From UBA4658 sp002405485 (GTDB lineage Bacteria > Planctomycetota > Phycisphaerae > Phycisphaerales > UBA1924): a DNA stretch of 35,409 bases. A program made the translations under genes and the position numbers. The DNA lies in the NCBI GenBank assembly GCA_036823255.1, contig DAISGC010000036.1:1-35409 (forward strand), written 5' to 3'. The first letter of the stretch is position 1, and every line of letters starts with the position of its first letter. Below the pieces are notes generated by a model that saw only the letters and a list, made by a program, of their open reading frames with translations, was not told the DNA's origin and did not search any database. Positions 22,595-31,296 of the stretch are shown here, piece after piece.

Positions 22595-24409
22595 ATGGCT
22601 CGGCTCACCCGCGTCGGGCTGGCGGCGGTCCTGATGGCCGGGCTGGCCTCGTGCGGCGACTCCGCGGGGCATGCCCGGGAGGCCTCCGGGGCTCTGCCGG
22701 CACTCGCTCCGGCGCGGCTCAGGGCCTCGCCCGCGGCTCCTGCGGTTGTGTTTGCCCGCCGAGGCGGCGGAGGCGCCGTCGTTGTGCCTCTTCGGCCCTC
22801 AGATCCGGCGATCGCGCGGGGCGTGGTGAACGTGGAGGTCTCCGACGCCGAGTCGTTGCCCGGAACTCTGCGATTCGTCGCCGAGACGCCCGAGGACCGA
22901 ACGCGCCTCTCGACCATGGACTCATGGCTTGGCGGAGCAGCGGCCTGGCGTGGGTACCGCGCGACGGAGCGACCAAGAAACGCACCGGGACTCTGGGTTG
23001 CGGAACTCCCCCTTGGGGAGCGCGAGCCGGCGCAGGTGCGCATCGAAGGCCGAACGTTCGTCATGCGCTGGCTGGACAGCGACGACGACGGTCCCGGCTC
23101 ATCACCTTCGCTCGGTGATGCCGCTCTCACCGGTTCGCTGCTGCGAGGTCGGGCGGCCAGCCCGCTGGAGCGCTGGCGGACGCGGCTGGCGACCGCCGGG
23201 GTGGTCATCGATCCGCCGGGCCAGGATGATGCGTTCAACGACCCCGTGGTGGAGGGGCTCGCGCGGCAGATCGAGATGCAGTGGCACGCTGCCCTGCGCA
23301 GAGTCGACGAGGCCGACGCGGCCCTCGGCAGACGCCTCCGCCAGCGGCTGGCGGGGATCGTTCGATTCGACGACACGCCGATCCCGGTGTGGGTCGAGCC
23401 CCGAGAGCGGCTGGAAACGTTGCGGCGAGAGCTGCTGGCCGAGGGATTGTCTCCCGGAGCGTGCGCCGGGATCGCCTTGGATTTTCTGGATGCGCCAGGA
23501 CCCGCCGGCGCCGTCATTCGCGATGAGGCGACGGCGATCAACATCCGGACCGGAGCCGCCTATCCGAGCGTGCTCCTTGTGAACATGTCCTCAACGCCCG
23601 CGGCGGCGTGGCTTGGTCGGCGGACTCTGCCGACGGGGGCGACGCCCGGCGAGATGCTCCGGCTGGACCCGATGGCGGCGCGGACACTGACCTTTCCCGG
23701 AGACTTCGGAGAGTCCGGCGGGCCCGCCGCGGACGGGCGTGCATCCGGTTCTGGCGGTCTGGACGCGGGAGTTCTTCGATTCGAGTGCGGGGTGGGCGAC
23801 TGGGTCGGCGAGCGGGTGAGCACCGGTCGGATGGCGGGGGTTCGACCCCCGGGTGTTGCGATCGGACCGCTGCTCACGGATTGGACCCAGGAGACGTTCG
23901 TGCTGGCCATGTCCGCCGCGTCGCCGAGCGCCGCGCTTCGGCCGGTTCCAGCATCGACGGCGGTCGTGGGACGGCTGTCGCGCGGGGGCGAAGCGGGCGG
24001 TCGCTGGACGCTGTTTCTCGAGGCCGCGATGCCACCGGCGAGTGCGTCGGAGCGATCGATCGTCGCCGTGCACATCGGATCCGCATCGCGGGCGATGCGG
24101 ATCGAGATCGACCTTGAAGCACAGACCCAGCGGGAGTTCCGCGCCGGGGTCGAGGCGGGCTCGGGGCGTTCCATCATGACCCGATCGACGGACCGGGCAT
24201 CGGTGTGGGTCACGATTCCCGCCGACGCAATCGAGCCGGGGACGAGGCGCTCCGATGGTGTGCTTCGGCTGGGCGTCGTCCGGCAGGTCATCGCGACAGA
24301 CGGCAGGGTCATCCAGCGCGGGGCATGGCCGAGGCCCATGTTCCCGTGGGAACGGGAGCCAAGCCGGGTGGCGCTGGATCTCTCGACCTGGGCGCCGGCG
24401 AACGAGTGA
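22595..24409 (+). CDS. Large putative lipoprotein, unknown function
   Basis: A 604-residue protein. It begins with a lipoprotein signal (ARLTRVGLAAVLMAGLASC) with lipobox LASC at Cys21, so it is probably anchored in a periplasm-facing membrane. The rest is Ala/Gly/Arg-rich with alternating beta-like stretches (VRIEGRTFVMRWLDSDD, RWTLFLEAAMPPAS, VWVTIPADAIEPG). The last 100 residues resemble a carbohydrate-binding-type beta sandwich found at the end of many planctomycete proteins, but I cannot assign a family. ATG 22595 has GAGGA 8 bases upstream. The frame is open to 22436, overlapping the CBM48 gene's start on the other strand. It converges on the barrel gene with 12 bases between. Confidence 0.75.
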   Translation: MARLTRVGLAAVLMAGLASCGDSAGHAREASGALPALAPARLRASPAAPAVVFARRGGGGAVVVPLRPSDPAIARGVVNVEVSDAESLPGTLRFVAETPEDRTRLSTMDSWLGGAAAWRGYRATERPRNAPGLWVAELPLGEREPAQVRIEGRTFVMRWLDSDDDGPGSSPSLGDAALTGSLLRGRAASPLERWRTRLATAGVVIDPPGQDDAFNDPVVEGLARQIEMQWHAALRRVDEADAALGRRLRQRLAGIVRFDDTPIPVWVEPRERLETLRRELLAEGLSPGACAGIALDFLDAPGPAGAVIRDEATAINIRTGAAYPSVLLVNMSSTPAAAWLGRRTLPTGATPGEMLRLDPMAARTLTFPGDFGESGGPAADGRASGSGGLDAGVLRFECGVGDWVGERVSTGRMAGVRPPGVAIGPLLTDWTQETFVLAMSAASPSAALRPVPASTAVVGRLSRGGEAGGRWTLFLEAAMPPASASERSIVAVHIGSASRAMRIEIDLEAQTQREFRAGVEAGSGRSIMTRSTDRASVWVTIPADAIEPGTRRSDGVLRLGVVRQVIATDGRVIQRGAWPRPMFPWEREPSRVALDLSTWAPANE

Positions 24410-24421
24410 GTTTGTCGGGCG

Positions 24422-25393
24422 TCAGAACCCGATCTCGACGCTCAGTCCGACGAAGGCGGCGGGGCGCGTGCGATCATCGGCGAGTCGGACGCCCTGAGCG
24501 TCGAGAAACTCGAACCTCTGCCACACGATTGCGCCGGCGCTCAAGGCGAGCGCGACGTTGGGCGACGGCGTCCATTTCACCGTCGCGCCGACGGGCACGC
24601 GGGAATCCTCGAGCACGCCATCAGGGATGGACGAGTCATCGGCAAGCCGGTAATCGCGGATCTCATAGCGTGTGAAGATGGAGCAGACGATCTGGTCGCT
24701 GACCTTTGCGCTCAGGCGAAAACCAAGGGTCTCGTTCTCCAGCGACAGTCGGTCGTTGATCTGCCATCGAACGCCCAGCAGCGGAACAACCAGCACGTCG
24801 TCCTCGAGCCGGGATTTGATGATGACGCCGGCGGTGAGGAGCAGATCATCGCTGAAGCGATACCCGACCCCGCCAAAGCCGCCGTAGGTCCCGGCATCGC
24901 CGAGGGAGACGTCGCGCTCGCCGGCGAACTCGATGATGCCGCCGCCCACGATGCTCCACGAGCGATCGATGGCGAAGCGAGCGCCCGGGGCGAATCGGAC
25001 GAGATATGCGTCATCGATAGGGTCGTTGGCATTCGGCAGGATCGAGCCGAAGTTGCTGAAGTTGTACCACGACGCCTCGCCCTCGATTCCGAAGCTGAGT
25101 CTCAGCCGCTCCGATGCCTGGTATCCGAGGTCGAAGTCCACGCCCGCCCGGGAGATGCTCACTTCCGCGTCCGACTTGCGCAGAGATGACTCGAACGTGT
25201 ACTCGCCACGCGGCGTGATGGTGAAGCTGAGCGCCGGGCGTGCCGGCGCGTCGCCCGTCGGCTCGCTCTGTGCCTGAGCTTCGCCGGAGGACGGCGCCGG
25301 GACCAGGGGCGATTCGGAGGTCTGTGCGACCGCGGCCGCGGCGGAGCAGAGCAGACCGGCAAGGCCAAGAACACGAGGTATCGCGAAGCTCAT
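24422..25393 (-). CDS. Outer-membrane beta-barrel protein, unknown ligand
   Basis: A 323-residue exported protein. A signal peptide (AIPRVLGLAGLLCSAAAAVAQ) precedes a 30-residue Pro/Ser/Glu linker. The rest is a run of amphipathic strands with alternating polar and hydrophobic residues (RLRLSFGIEGEASWYNF, GFGGVGYRFSDDLLLTAGV, LLGVRWQINDRLSLENETL). It ends in FVGLSVEIGF: the final Phe is the classic signal for insertion by the BAM complex. It is last in a leftward operon, starting 19 bases after the vWA gene's stop, with GGAG about 6 bases before its ATG. It resembles uncharacterised barrels of planctomycetes and other diderms; transport versus structural role is unknown. Confidence 0.78.
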   Translation of the reverse strand: MSFAIPRVLGLAGLLCSAAAAVAQTSESPLVPAPSSGEAQAQSEPTGDAPARPALSFTITPRGEYTFESSLRKSDAEVSISRAGVDFDLGYQASERLRLSFGIEGEASWYNFSNFGSILPNANDPIDDAYLVRFAPGARFAIDRSWSIVGGGIIEFAGERDVSLGDAGTYGGFGGVGYRFSDDLLLTAGVIIKSRLEDDVLVVPLLGVRWQINDRLSLENETLGFRLSAKVSDQIVCSIFTRYEIRDYRLADDSSIPDGVLEDSRVPVGATVKWTPSPNVALALSAGAIVWQRFEFLDAQGVRLADDRTRPAAFVGLSVEIGF

Positions 25394-25412
25394 TCAAGAC
25401 TCCGAAGTGGGC

Positions 25413-27518
25413 TCAGGATCGGACGCGCCAAGCGTACACGAACCATTCGACGCCGAGGACAACACAGGCGCAGAGAACGAACCAAAACCAGATCTCTCGT
25501 ACGGACGAGGCCCGTCCCTCGTCCGCACGATCTCCGACGACTCGGTCCGCGATCTCGATGCTCGTGCGGGTGCGCACCGTCGACGCGCTCGCGTCCAGGA
25601 GATTGACGGGGATGGCCTGGGCAAACCCATCGGCTTCGGCGCGATACACGCCGACCAGCCGAGGAACGCCCAGCGGCGCAACTCCACCTTCCTGGCCCGG
25701 CGCGATCACATCGATCGTCCGTGCCTCCGGCCCCGTGATCCGAACGCGCTGCACGCCGGGGGGCGTGATGATCGACACCGGCTCGCCCGTGGTGAAGCCC
25801 ACGCCCGAGGCGGCCTCGCCCCGGCCGGTGAGCGCGTCGATGGCGGAGGCCACGAAGATCGGAAATGAGACCTCCGGCCCCCAGTTCGTGCGGAGCAGGT
25901 CGAACGCCAGCACCAGGCGTCTGAGCCGCTTCGGGCCCGGCTCCTCGACCAGTGCGATGACCGGGCCCTGCGAACCAAATGCCAGCGGGGTGATCGCGGG
26001 GGGCGCCTGAGTCGCGTCGATGGCCGCGGGGGCGTCGGCGATCGTCATCCGCATCGGCGGACTGATGAGCACGCTGTCGAGCGCGGCGTACCGGAGAATC
26101 GGGTGCGTGCGGCGCCACGAGATGATCCGGGTTGCCGCCTCTGGCCATTGCTCGCGTGGGATCGGCTGCAGCGACAGCCCACGCATCGGCGGCGCGGCCC
26201 CGATGAACATCGCCGGCACCGGCGGAGCCAGGGCCGGCGCCACGCGGTCGAACACGACCAGATCCCAGCGATCGATCCGCGCGGCGCTCTGGCCCAGCTG
26301 GCCGTACGCGGAGGCATACTCACCCGCGTCGAGCACGCGAAGTTCGGACGGCTCAAGGTCGCCAAGCGCGCCGAGCAGGAAACGGTCCACGCCCTTCTCG
26401 CCGCGGGCGCGAAAGAGCGGATCGGAGGTGTCATCGGGCCCGACCACAAGTATGCGAGGCCGCGAGGCCGGGCGAACGACCACCGCGGCGGCGTTGTCGG
26501 CTTCGAGCAGATCCGACCGCGGGATCGAGACGACCACCAGTCCGCCCTCGGGCCGGTCAAGCACGAGCGTGCCGCCGGCCTCGCCGGGAATGAGCGTGCC
26601 GGAGGCGTCGCGGGTCGCTGCCGGCACGATGAGCGGCAGGAGCCCGCCGGGCTCGCCATCCACGGTGCAGGTGAGCGTCACCTCCGACGGTTGCGTGCGC
26701 ACGCTCAGGACACGCACAAAGACGCGCACCGATGAGGGCTGATCGGCGTCCCGCCTGGCGCTGAGAGCGACGATCCCGAGGTTGTCCGCGCCCGCCTGCT
26801 CACCGCCGGATGCGCCGCTTGGAACCAATCGAACACGCACCGACGCCGGCAGTGCCACATCAGACGGCGGCATGCCGCCATCGGAGAACAGCAGCAGGGT
26901 TGTGCGCTGAGCGTGAGTCTCGCCCGCGTCGACGCCCGCGCTGGCGAGGCGGATCGCATCATCCAGTCGGACGGGCTGATCCGTCGGCTCGATCGACTCG
27001 ATCGCCTCGCGCACCCGGCGCAGGTCGCTGGTGTAGGGCTGCAGAATCTGTGCATCGGCGGCGAGGGCCACGCCCATGACCTGCGGGCGCGTGGATCCGG
27101 CGCGAGCAAACTGCTCGATGGTCTGGATGGCCTGGCGCTTGGCCTGGTCCAATCGCGTGGGCGTCGTGGAACCCTCACCGGCTTGCGCTGGTCCGGAGCC
27201 ATCGCGCGCCGACATCGACGCTGAGCGGTCGATGACGACGATCGTGCGATCATCCGCCGAGGTCGTTGATGGAACCGCGGGTCGGGCGATCGCGATGAGC
27301 ACGCAGGCAAGCGCCAGCGCCTGCAACGCCAGCAGCCACGAGGGCTTGATCCATCGGAGCGGGACGTTCGCCTGAACGTCCCGCACGGCGGACTCCCAGA
27401 ACATGATCGTGCTCACACGCAGAGTGCGTCGGCGGAGCTTGAGCAGGTACAGCGCGATCAGGATCGGCGCCGCGGCCGCCCCCCACACGATCCCCGCCAT
27501 CGGTTCCAGAAACGTCAC
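25413..27518 (-). CDS. BatA-like membrane protein with von Willebrand factor A domain
   Basis: A 701-residue protein. It opens with the two N-terminal helices of the BatA family (about 8-26 and 62-78) linked by KLRRRTLRVSTIMFWES, which is highly typical. A vWA domain follows, with the metal-site motif D97-R-S-A-S101 in VVIDRSASMSARD and the later LLFSDGG. The large region from about 245 to 670 has a glutamine-amidotransferase-like or beta-sandwich character (RPRILVVGPDD). A C-terminal helix (about 680-698) ends with a short basic tail. Its GTG start overlaps the rlmE stop (GTGA). BatA-type proteins usually work with MoxR ATPases; a MoxR gene is 3.3 kb away. Confidence 0.88.
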   Translation of the reverse strand: MTFLEPMAGIVWGAAAAPILIALYLLKLRRRTLRVSTIMFWESAVRDVQANVPLRWIKPSWLLALQALALACVLIAIARPAVPSTTSADDRTIVVIDRSASMSARDGSGPAQAGEGSTTPTRLDQAKRQAIQTIEQFARAGSTRPQVMGVALAADAQILQPYTSDLRRVREAIESIEPTDQPVRLDDAIRLASAGVDAGETHAQRTTLLLFSDGGMPPSDVALPASVRVRLVPSGASGGEQAGADNLGIVALSARRDADQPSSVRVFVRVLSVRTQPSEVTLTCTVDGEPGGLLPLIVPAATRDASGTLIPGEAGGTLVLDRPEGGLVVVSIPRSDLLEADNAAAVVVRPASRPRILVVGPDDTSDPLFRARGEKGVDRFLLGALGDLEPSELRVLDAGEYASAYGQLGQSAARIDRWDLVVFDRVAPALAPPVPAMFIGAAPPMRGLSLQPIPREQWPEAATRIISWRRTHPILRYAALDSVLISPPMRMTIADAPAAIDATQAPPAITPLAFGSQGPVIALVEEPGPKRLRRLVLAFDLLRTNWGPEVSFPIFVASAIDALTGRGEAASGVGFTTGEPVSIITPPGVQRVRITGPEARTIDVIAPGQEGGVAPLGVPRLVGVYRAEADGFAQAIPVNLLDASASTVRTRTSIEIADRVVGDRADEGRASSVREIWFWFVLCACVVLGVEWFVYAWRVRS

Positions 27519-28294
27519 CGCCGCGTCTCCCCGCCTCCGGGCGTGCCTCCCCGATCGCCGCCGCCCCAGCCCTTACGGGGCGCCGGCATCGCTCTGGCGA
27601 TCGCGTGCGGATCGCCCGATTGCCCGGCTGAGGACTCGCCCGCAGGGGAGCCGGTGAAGCCCTTGGCGATGATGAACATCTCCCGCGAGACGTCCCGTGA
27701 GGCGTCGGGCTTGAAGCCCTTCACTTCGGCGAACAGGGCCTGGGTCTCCTTGAGGAGCTTCGGGTACTCCTCGCCCTCGAAGACCTTCATCACCAGATGA
27801 CCGCCGGAACGCAGCACCGATGGCGCCAGATGCAGCACACGCCTGCAGAGTTCGACGGAACGGAAGTGGTCTCCCGCGCCGCCCCCGCCGCCCTCGGTGT
27901 TGGGGGCCATGTCGCTGAGCAGGACGTCGACGGGTCGTGGACGGGCGGACTCGGGCGTCACCAGCGCCAGCAGCGTTTGCGCGTCGGTGGCGAAGATGTC
28001 GCCGATCATGGTGCGGACGGTCGACCCTGAGGGCCCGCCGGGCAGGTCGGCGGTGACGGGCTTGAGGTCGATTCCGCCGACGCAACCGGCCCGCTTGCCA
28101 TCGCCGAGCACGCACTCGCAGGCGACCTGCAGCCACGAGCCCGGGGCGCAGCCGAGATCCAGGACGCGATCGCCGGGGCGCAGCACGCGATGCCGCTCGT
28201 TGATCTGCTTGAGCTTGTACGCCGAGCGCGCCGCATACCCCTCTTCCTTGGCGAGCTTGAAGAACCGGTCATGGAGCTTGCGCGACTGGGCCAC
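27515..28294 (-). CDS. rlmE: 23S rRNA 2'-O-ribose methyltransferase RlmE (RrmJ/FtsJ)
   Basis: A 259-residue SAM-dependent enzyme that methylates the 2'-OH of a uridine in the 23S A-loop. The K-D-K-E tetrad is K27 (AYKL), D128 (SDMAPN), K170 (LVMKVFEG) and E205 (SREMFIIAKG). The SAM site is RVLDLGCAPGSWLQ. A glycine/proline-rich tail of about 50 residues after position 210 is absent from the Escherichia coli protein (209 residues). The start is GTG 28294, because TACCAT lies exactly 7 bases upstream and no ribosome site exists; the conserved KLHDRFFK follows at once. It is first in an operon with the vWA and barrel genes. Confidence 0.93.
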   Translation of the reverse strand: MAQSRKLHDRFFKLAKEEGYAARSAYKLKQINERHRVLRPGDRVLDLGCAPGSWLQVACECVLGDGKRAGCVGGIDLKPVTADLPGGPSGSTVRTMIGDIFATDAQTLLALVTPESARPRPVDVLLSDMAPNTEGGGGGAGDHFRSVELCRRVLHLAPSVLRSGGHLVMKVFEGEEYPKLLKETQALFAEVKGFKPDASRDVSREMFIIAKGFTGSPAGESSAGQSGDPHAIARAMPAPRKGWGGGDRGGTPGGGETRR

Positions 28295-28301
28295 CTGGGC
28301 G

Positions 28302-28307
28302 ATGGTA
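28302..28307 (-). promoter_or_regulatory. -10 element of a probable leaderless rlmE promoter
   Basis: Minus strand TACCAT, 7 bases before the GTG start at 28294. Confidence 0.5.
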
Positions 28308-28393
28308 CGGGGCCTCCTGAGGCGGGGAGTCAGATCCGACCTCGGGCAGCGGAGCCCCTCGGCGGCGACGGTGCCTCTATCGGTCCGCCTTCC

Positions 28394-28399
28394 TATCCT
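28394..28399 (+). promoter_or_regulatory. Possible -10 element of the ABC ATPase gene
   Basis: TATCCT, followed by 10 bases and ATG at 28410, implying a leader of a few bases only. Spacing is longer than in the other examples, so confidence is lower. Confidence 0.35.
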
Positions 28400-28409
28400 C
28401 CGCTCCCCG

Positions 28410-30002
28410 ATGACCGCTCACGTTGCCAAGTCCGCTCCAGATCGCGAGCCGCTGCTCAAGGCCGCCGGAATCAGCAAGCGATTCGGCATCACGCAGGCGC
28501 TGGACAATGTGACGGTTTCGTTCCTCCCCGGCGAGGTGCACGCGCTCATGGGCGAGAACGGCGCGGGCAAGAGCACGCTGGGCAAGGTCATCGCCGGGCT
28601 GCACACGCCGGACTCGGGCACCGTCACCATCCGATCCGTCCGAGGCGACGGTCAGGATCGCACGCTCACGCCGGGTTCGATCCAGGACGCGTTCCACGCG
28701 GGCGTGCGCATCGTGCACCAGGAGCTGGCGCAATGCCCGAACCTGAGCGTTGCCGAGAACCTCTGCCTGCACGATCTGCCGCGGACGCGGCTGGGGCTGA
28801 TCGACTTTGCGGCCATGGAGTCGCGGGCCCGCGTGCTGCTGGCCGAGCTCGAGCCGGGGATCGACGTGCGAGCTCCGCTGGGTTCGCTCTCCCCGGGGCA
28901 CCGCCAGATCGTGCAGATCGCCGCGTCGCTCGATGACGGTGGCGGGCGGGAAGGGGGGGGCGGAGGTGCGAAGCTCATCGTGTTCGACGAGCCGACAAGC
29001 TCCCTCTCGATCGCCGAGGTGGATCGACTGCTGGCCATCATCCGGCAACTGGCCCTGCGCGGCATCACGTGCGTGTATGTTTCGCATCGCATGAGCGAGA
29101 TCTTCGCCGTCTGCGATCGAGTGACGGTGCTGCGCGACGGCAAGTTCGTCGCCACCAGCGTCGTCAAGGACATCGACGAGGCCGGGCTTGTTGAGCAGAT
29201 GATCGGACGCAAGGTGCCCCCACCGGTTCGTCGCGCCCGTCCGGAGCTCAAGAGCGCCGCCGTGGGCGGACTGGTCGTCGAGAATCTCTCCTCTCCGGGG
29301 AAGGTCGAGGGCGTTTCACTCCGGGTTGAGCCGGGCGAGATCCTGGGTGTCGGCGGGCTCGTCGGCGCCGGGCGCAGCGAGCTGCTGGATGCGATCTTCG
29401 GGCTCGATCCCGCGGCGTCGGGCACGATCACCTGCGCCGGCGTCGAGCTTGCCCGTGGCGGAGCGCACGCCGGCCCCCGAGCGTCGATCGCCTCGGGCAT
29501 GGGCTATGTCCCCGAGGATCGCAAGCTGCAGGGCTTGTTCTTCCAGCTTGGCGTGGGCGAGAACATCGCGGTGCCCGTCATGCCCCGCCTGGCCGCGGCC
29601 CTCGGCGTACGCTCGCTCCCGCGCGAGCGCACCTATGTTTCTGAGCGTCTGCGCTCATTCGAGGTCAAGACGGCCGGTCCCTCGGCGGTCCCCGGCTCGC
29701 TCTCTGGCGGAAACCAGCAGAAGCTCCTCATCGCCCGGTGGATGGGGAGGGAGACCAGGGTGCTGTTGCTCGACGAGCCAACCCGCGGCATCGACGTCGG
29801 CACCAAGGCCCAGATCTACGCACTCGTCCGCCAGGCCGCCGAGCAGGGGCTCGCGGTGCTCTTGGTCTCCAGCGAGATGCCCGAGTTGCTCGCGCTCAGC
29901 GATCGGCTGATCGTCCTCAGCGACGGCCGACCGACGGGCGAGCTGCGCGATGACCACATGACCCAGGCCAACATCCTCAAGCTTGCGACGCTTGGACACT
30001 GA
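28410..30002 (+). CDS. Sugar-type ABC transporter ATPase with two nucleotide-binding domains (RbsA/MglA family)
   Basis: A 530-residue fused double ABC ATPase of the ribose/galactose/simple-sugar (or nucleoside) importer type. Domain 1 has Walker A GENGAGKST, a reduced signature LSPGHRQ, and Walker B LIVFDEPTSSLS. Domain 2 has the degenerate Walker A GLVGAGRSELLDA normal for this family, signature LSGGNQQ and Walker B LLLDEPTRGIDVG. A Gly-rich insert (about 175-188: DGGGGREGGGGG-like) precedes Walker B in domain 1. No permease or substrate-binding gene is adjacent: rlmE diverges upstream and the amidohydrolase converges downstream (11-base gap). The frame is open to 27897, but only the part from ATG 28410 has similarity. 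The substrate cannot be told. Confidence 0.92.
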   Translation: MTAHVAKSAPDREPLLKAAGISKRFGITQALDNVTVSFLPGEVHALMGENGAGKSTLGKVIAGLHTPDSGTVTIRSVRGDGQDRTLTPGSIQDAFHAGVRIVHQELAQCPNLSVAENLCLHDLPRTRLGLIDFAAMESRARVLLAELEPGIDVRAPLGSLSPGHRQIVQIAASLDDGGGREGGGGGAKLIVFDEPTSSLSIAEVDRLLAIIRQLALRGITCVYVSHRMSEIFAVCDRVTVLRDGKFVATSVVKDIDEAGLVEQMIGRKVPPPVRRARPELKSAAVGGLVVENLSSPGKVEGVSLRVEPGEILGVGGLVGAGRSELLDAIFGLDPAASGTITCAGVELARGGAHAGPRASIASGMGYVPEDRKLQGLFFQLGVGENIAVPVMPRLAAALGVRSLPRERTYVSERLRSFEVKTAGPSAVPGSLSGGNQQKLLIARWMGRETRVLLLDEPTRGIDVGTKAQIYALVRQAAEQGLAVLLVSSEMPELLALSDRLIVLSDGRPTGELRDDHMTQANILKLATLGH

Positions 30003-30013
30003 TCGGACGGGCG

Positions 30014-31219
30014 TCACTCCGCCGACAGGGCCAGCCGGCACATCACCTCGACCCCGGTCTCCAGTGCGTCGTCATTGAAGTCGTACTCAGGCTGGTGCAG
30101 GGACGGGTAATGCTCCACGCCGTGCGGCTTGACGCCCAGGATGAAGAAGCACGCCGGCACGTGATGCCCGTAGTACGCAAAGTCCTCGCCCCCGAGCGAC
30201 GGCGCCGGGACGTGCGCGACTCGCTCTTTCCCAACGGACTGCTCCGCGATCCGGAAGAACTTGCCCGTCAGCCGCTCGTCGTTGTATGTGACTGGGTACC
30301 CCTCTTCCCAATCGATGTCGGCCCGGCATCCCATGCCCGCCGCCACCCCCTGAGCGATCTCGTAGAACCGGCGCTTGCCGAGATGTCGAGTCTCGGGCTT
30401 GAGCGTGCGCATGGTGCCGGTGAGGGTGATCTCGGCGGGGATGATGTTCCGAGCCGCGCCCCCGTTGATGGTCGCGACCGTGACCACGATCGAGTCCTGC
30501 GGGGCGACGTTGCGCGAGCAGATGGTCTGCAACGCGGTGACGACCTGGGCCGATCCCACGATGGGATCCGCCGAGAGCTGCGGGTATGCCGCGTGCGCCT
30601 GCGTGCCGCGGATCCGCATGACGAAGTTGTCCGTTGCCGCCAGCAGGGGTCCTGGGCGCGAACCGACCATGCCGAGCTCGTACTGCGGCCAGCCGTGCAA
30701 CCCGTAGATCTCGCGCACCGCCGTGCCCAGCCGCGATCCGTCCAGTGCGCCGTCCTCGCACATCCGCTTCCCACCGGCGCCGCCCTCTTCGGCGGGCTGG
30801 AACACGAGCGTCACGCCGTTCGGGCGATCGTCCAGCGACGACAGCACCTTGGCCACGGCCAGCAGGTTGGCGGTGTGCCCGTCGTGCCCGCAGGCGTGCA
30901 TGACTCCGGGGGTCCTGGAGGCGTACGCCGCGCCGGTCTTTTCGAGGATCGGGAGGGCGTCCATGTCGGCTCGCAGGGCGATCGAACCGGTGCGCTCCGC
31001 GCCGGGCCGCGTGGGCGGGATGTACCCGAGCACGCCGGTCCCGCCGGCCAACCCATGAACGTACGCGACACCCATCTTCTTCAACTCCGCCGCGACCGTC
31101 TGGCTCGTGCGCTTCTCCTGATACGCGAGCTCCGGATGCGCGTGCAGGTCTCGACGAAGTCGGACGAACTCGGGCAGAACCTCACGAACCCGGGCACGAA
31201 GGGCGTCGGCAGTCAGCAT
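30014..31219 (-). CDS. M20-family amidohydrolase (N-acyl amino acid hydrolase-like)
   Basis: A 401-residue metal-dependent hydrolase of the M20D group (hippurate / N-acetyl-L-amino-acid / IAA-conjugate amidohydrolases). It shows ALRADMDALPI, metal residues in MHACGHDGHTA (C110, H112), the catalytic pair in FQPAEEGGAGG (E144, E145), the dimerisation domain from about 185 to 300, and a closing GGEDFAYY plus the C-terminal LHQPEYDFND. No signal peptide is evident. The frame begins with TTG at 31225, but I use ATG 31219 because TAACCT lies 6 bases before it and TTG would overlap that window. The natural acyl substrate is unknown, and no neighbour helps. Confidence 0.92.
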   Translation of the reverse strand: MLTADALRARVREVLPEFVRLRRDLHAHPELAYQEKRTSQTVAAELKKMGVAYVHGLAGGTGVLGYIPPTRPGAERTGSIALRADMDALPILEKTGAAYASRTPGVMHACGHDGHTANLLAVAKVLSSLDDRPNGVTLVFQPAEEGGAGGKRMCEDGALDGSRLGTAVREIYGLHGWPQYELGMVGSRPGPLLAATDNFVMRIRGTQAHAAYPQLSADPIVGSAQVVTALQTICSRNVAPQDSIVVTVATINGGAARNIIPAEITLTGTMRTLKPETRHLGKRRFYEIAQGVAAGMGCRADIDWEEGYPVTYNDERLTGKFFRIAEQSVGKERVAHVPAPSLGGEDFAYYGHHVPACFFILGVKPHGVEHYPSLHQPEYDFNDDALETGVEVMCRLALSAE

Positions 31220-31225
31220 GTCCAA

Positions 31226-31231
31226 AGGTTA
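31226..31231 (-). promoter_or_regulatory. -10 element of a probable leaderless amidohydrolase promoter
   Basis: Minus strand TAACCT, then 6 bases and ATG at 31219. No ribosome site. Confidence 0.45.
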
Positions 31232-31296
31232 CGCCGATGGCCGGCGCTCTCCACCCGGGCCGACCGGACCGTCGACCCAGGCCCGTTCCCGGTCCA

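Noticed and set aside
22102..23544. Extending the CBM48 gene into a 480-residue protein
   Set aside because: Only residues after ATG 22458 resemble a domain; the upstream part is antisense to the lipoprotein gene, and a ribosome site precedes 22458.
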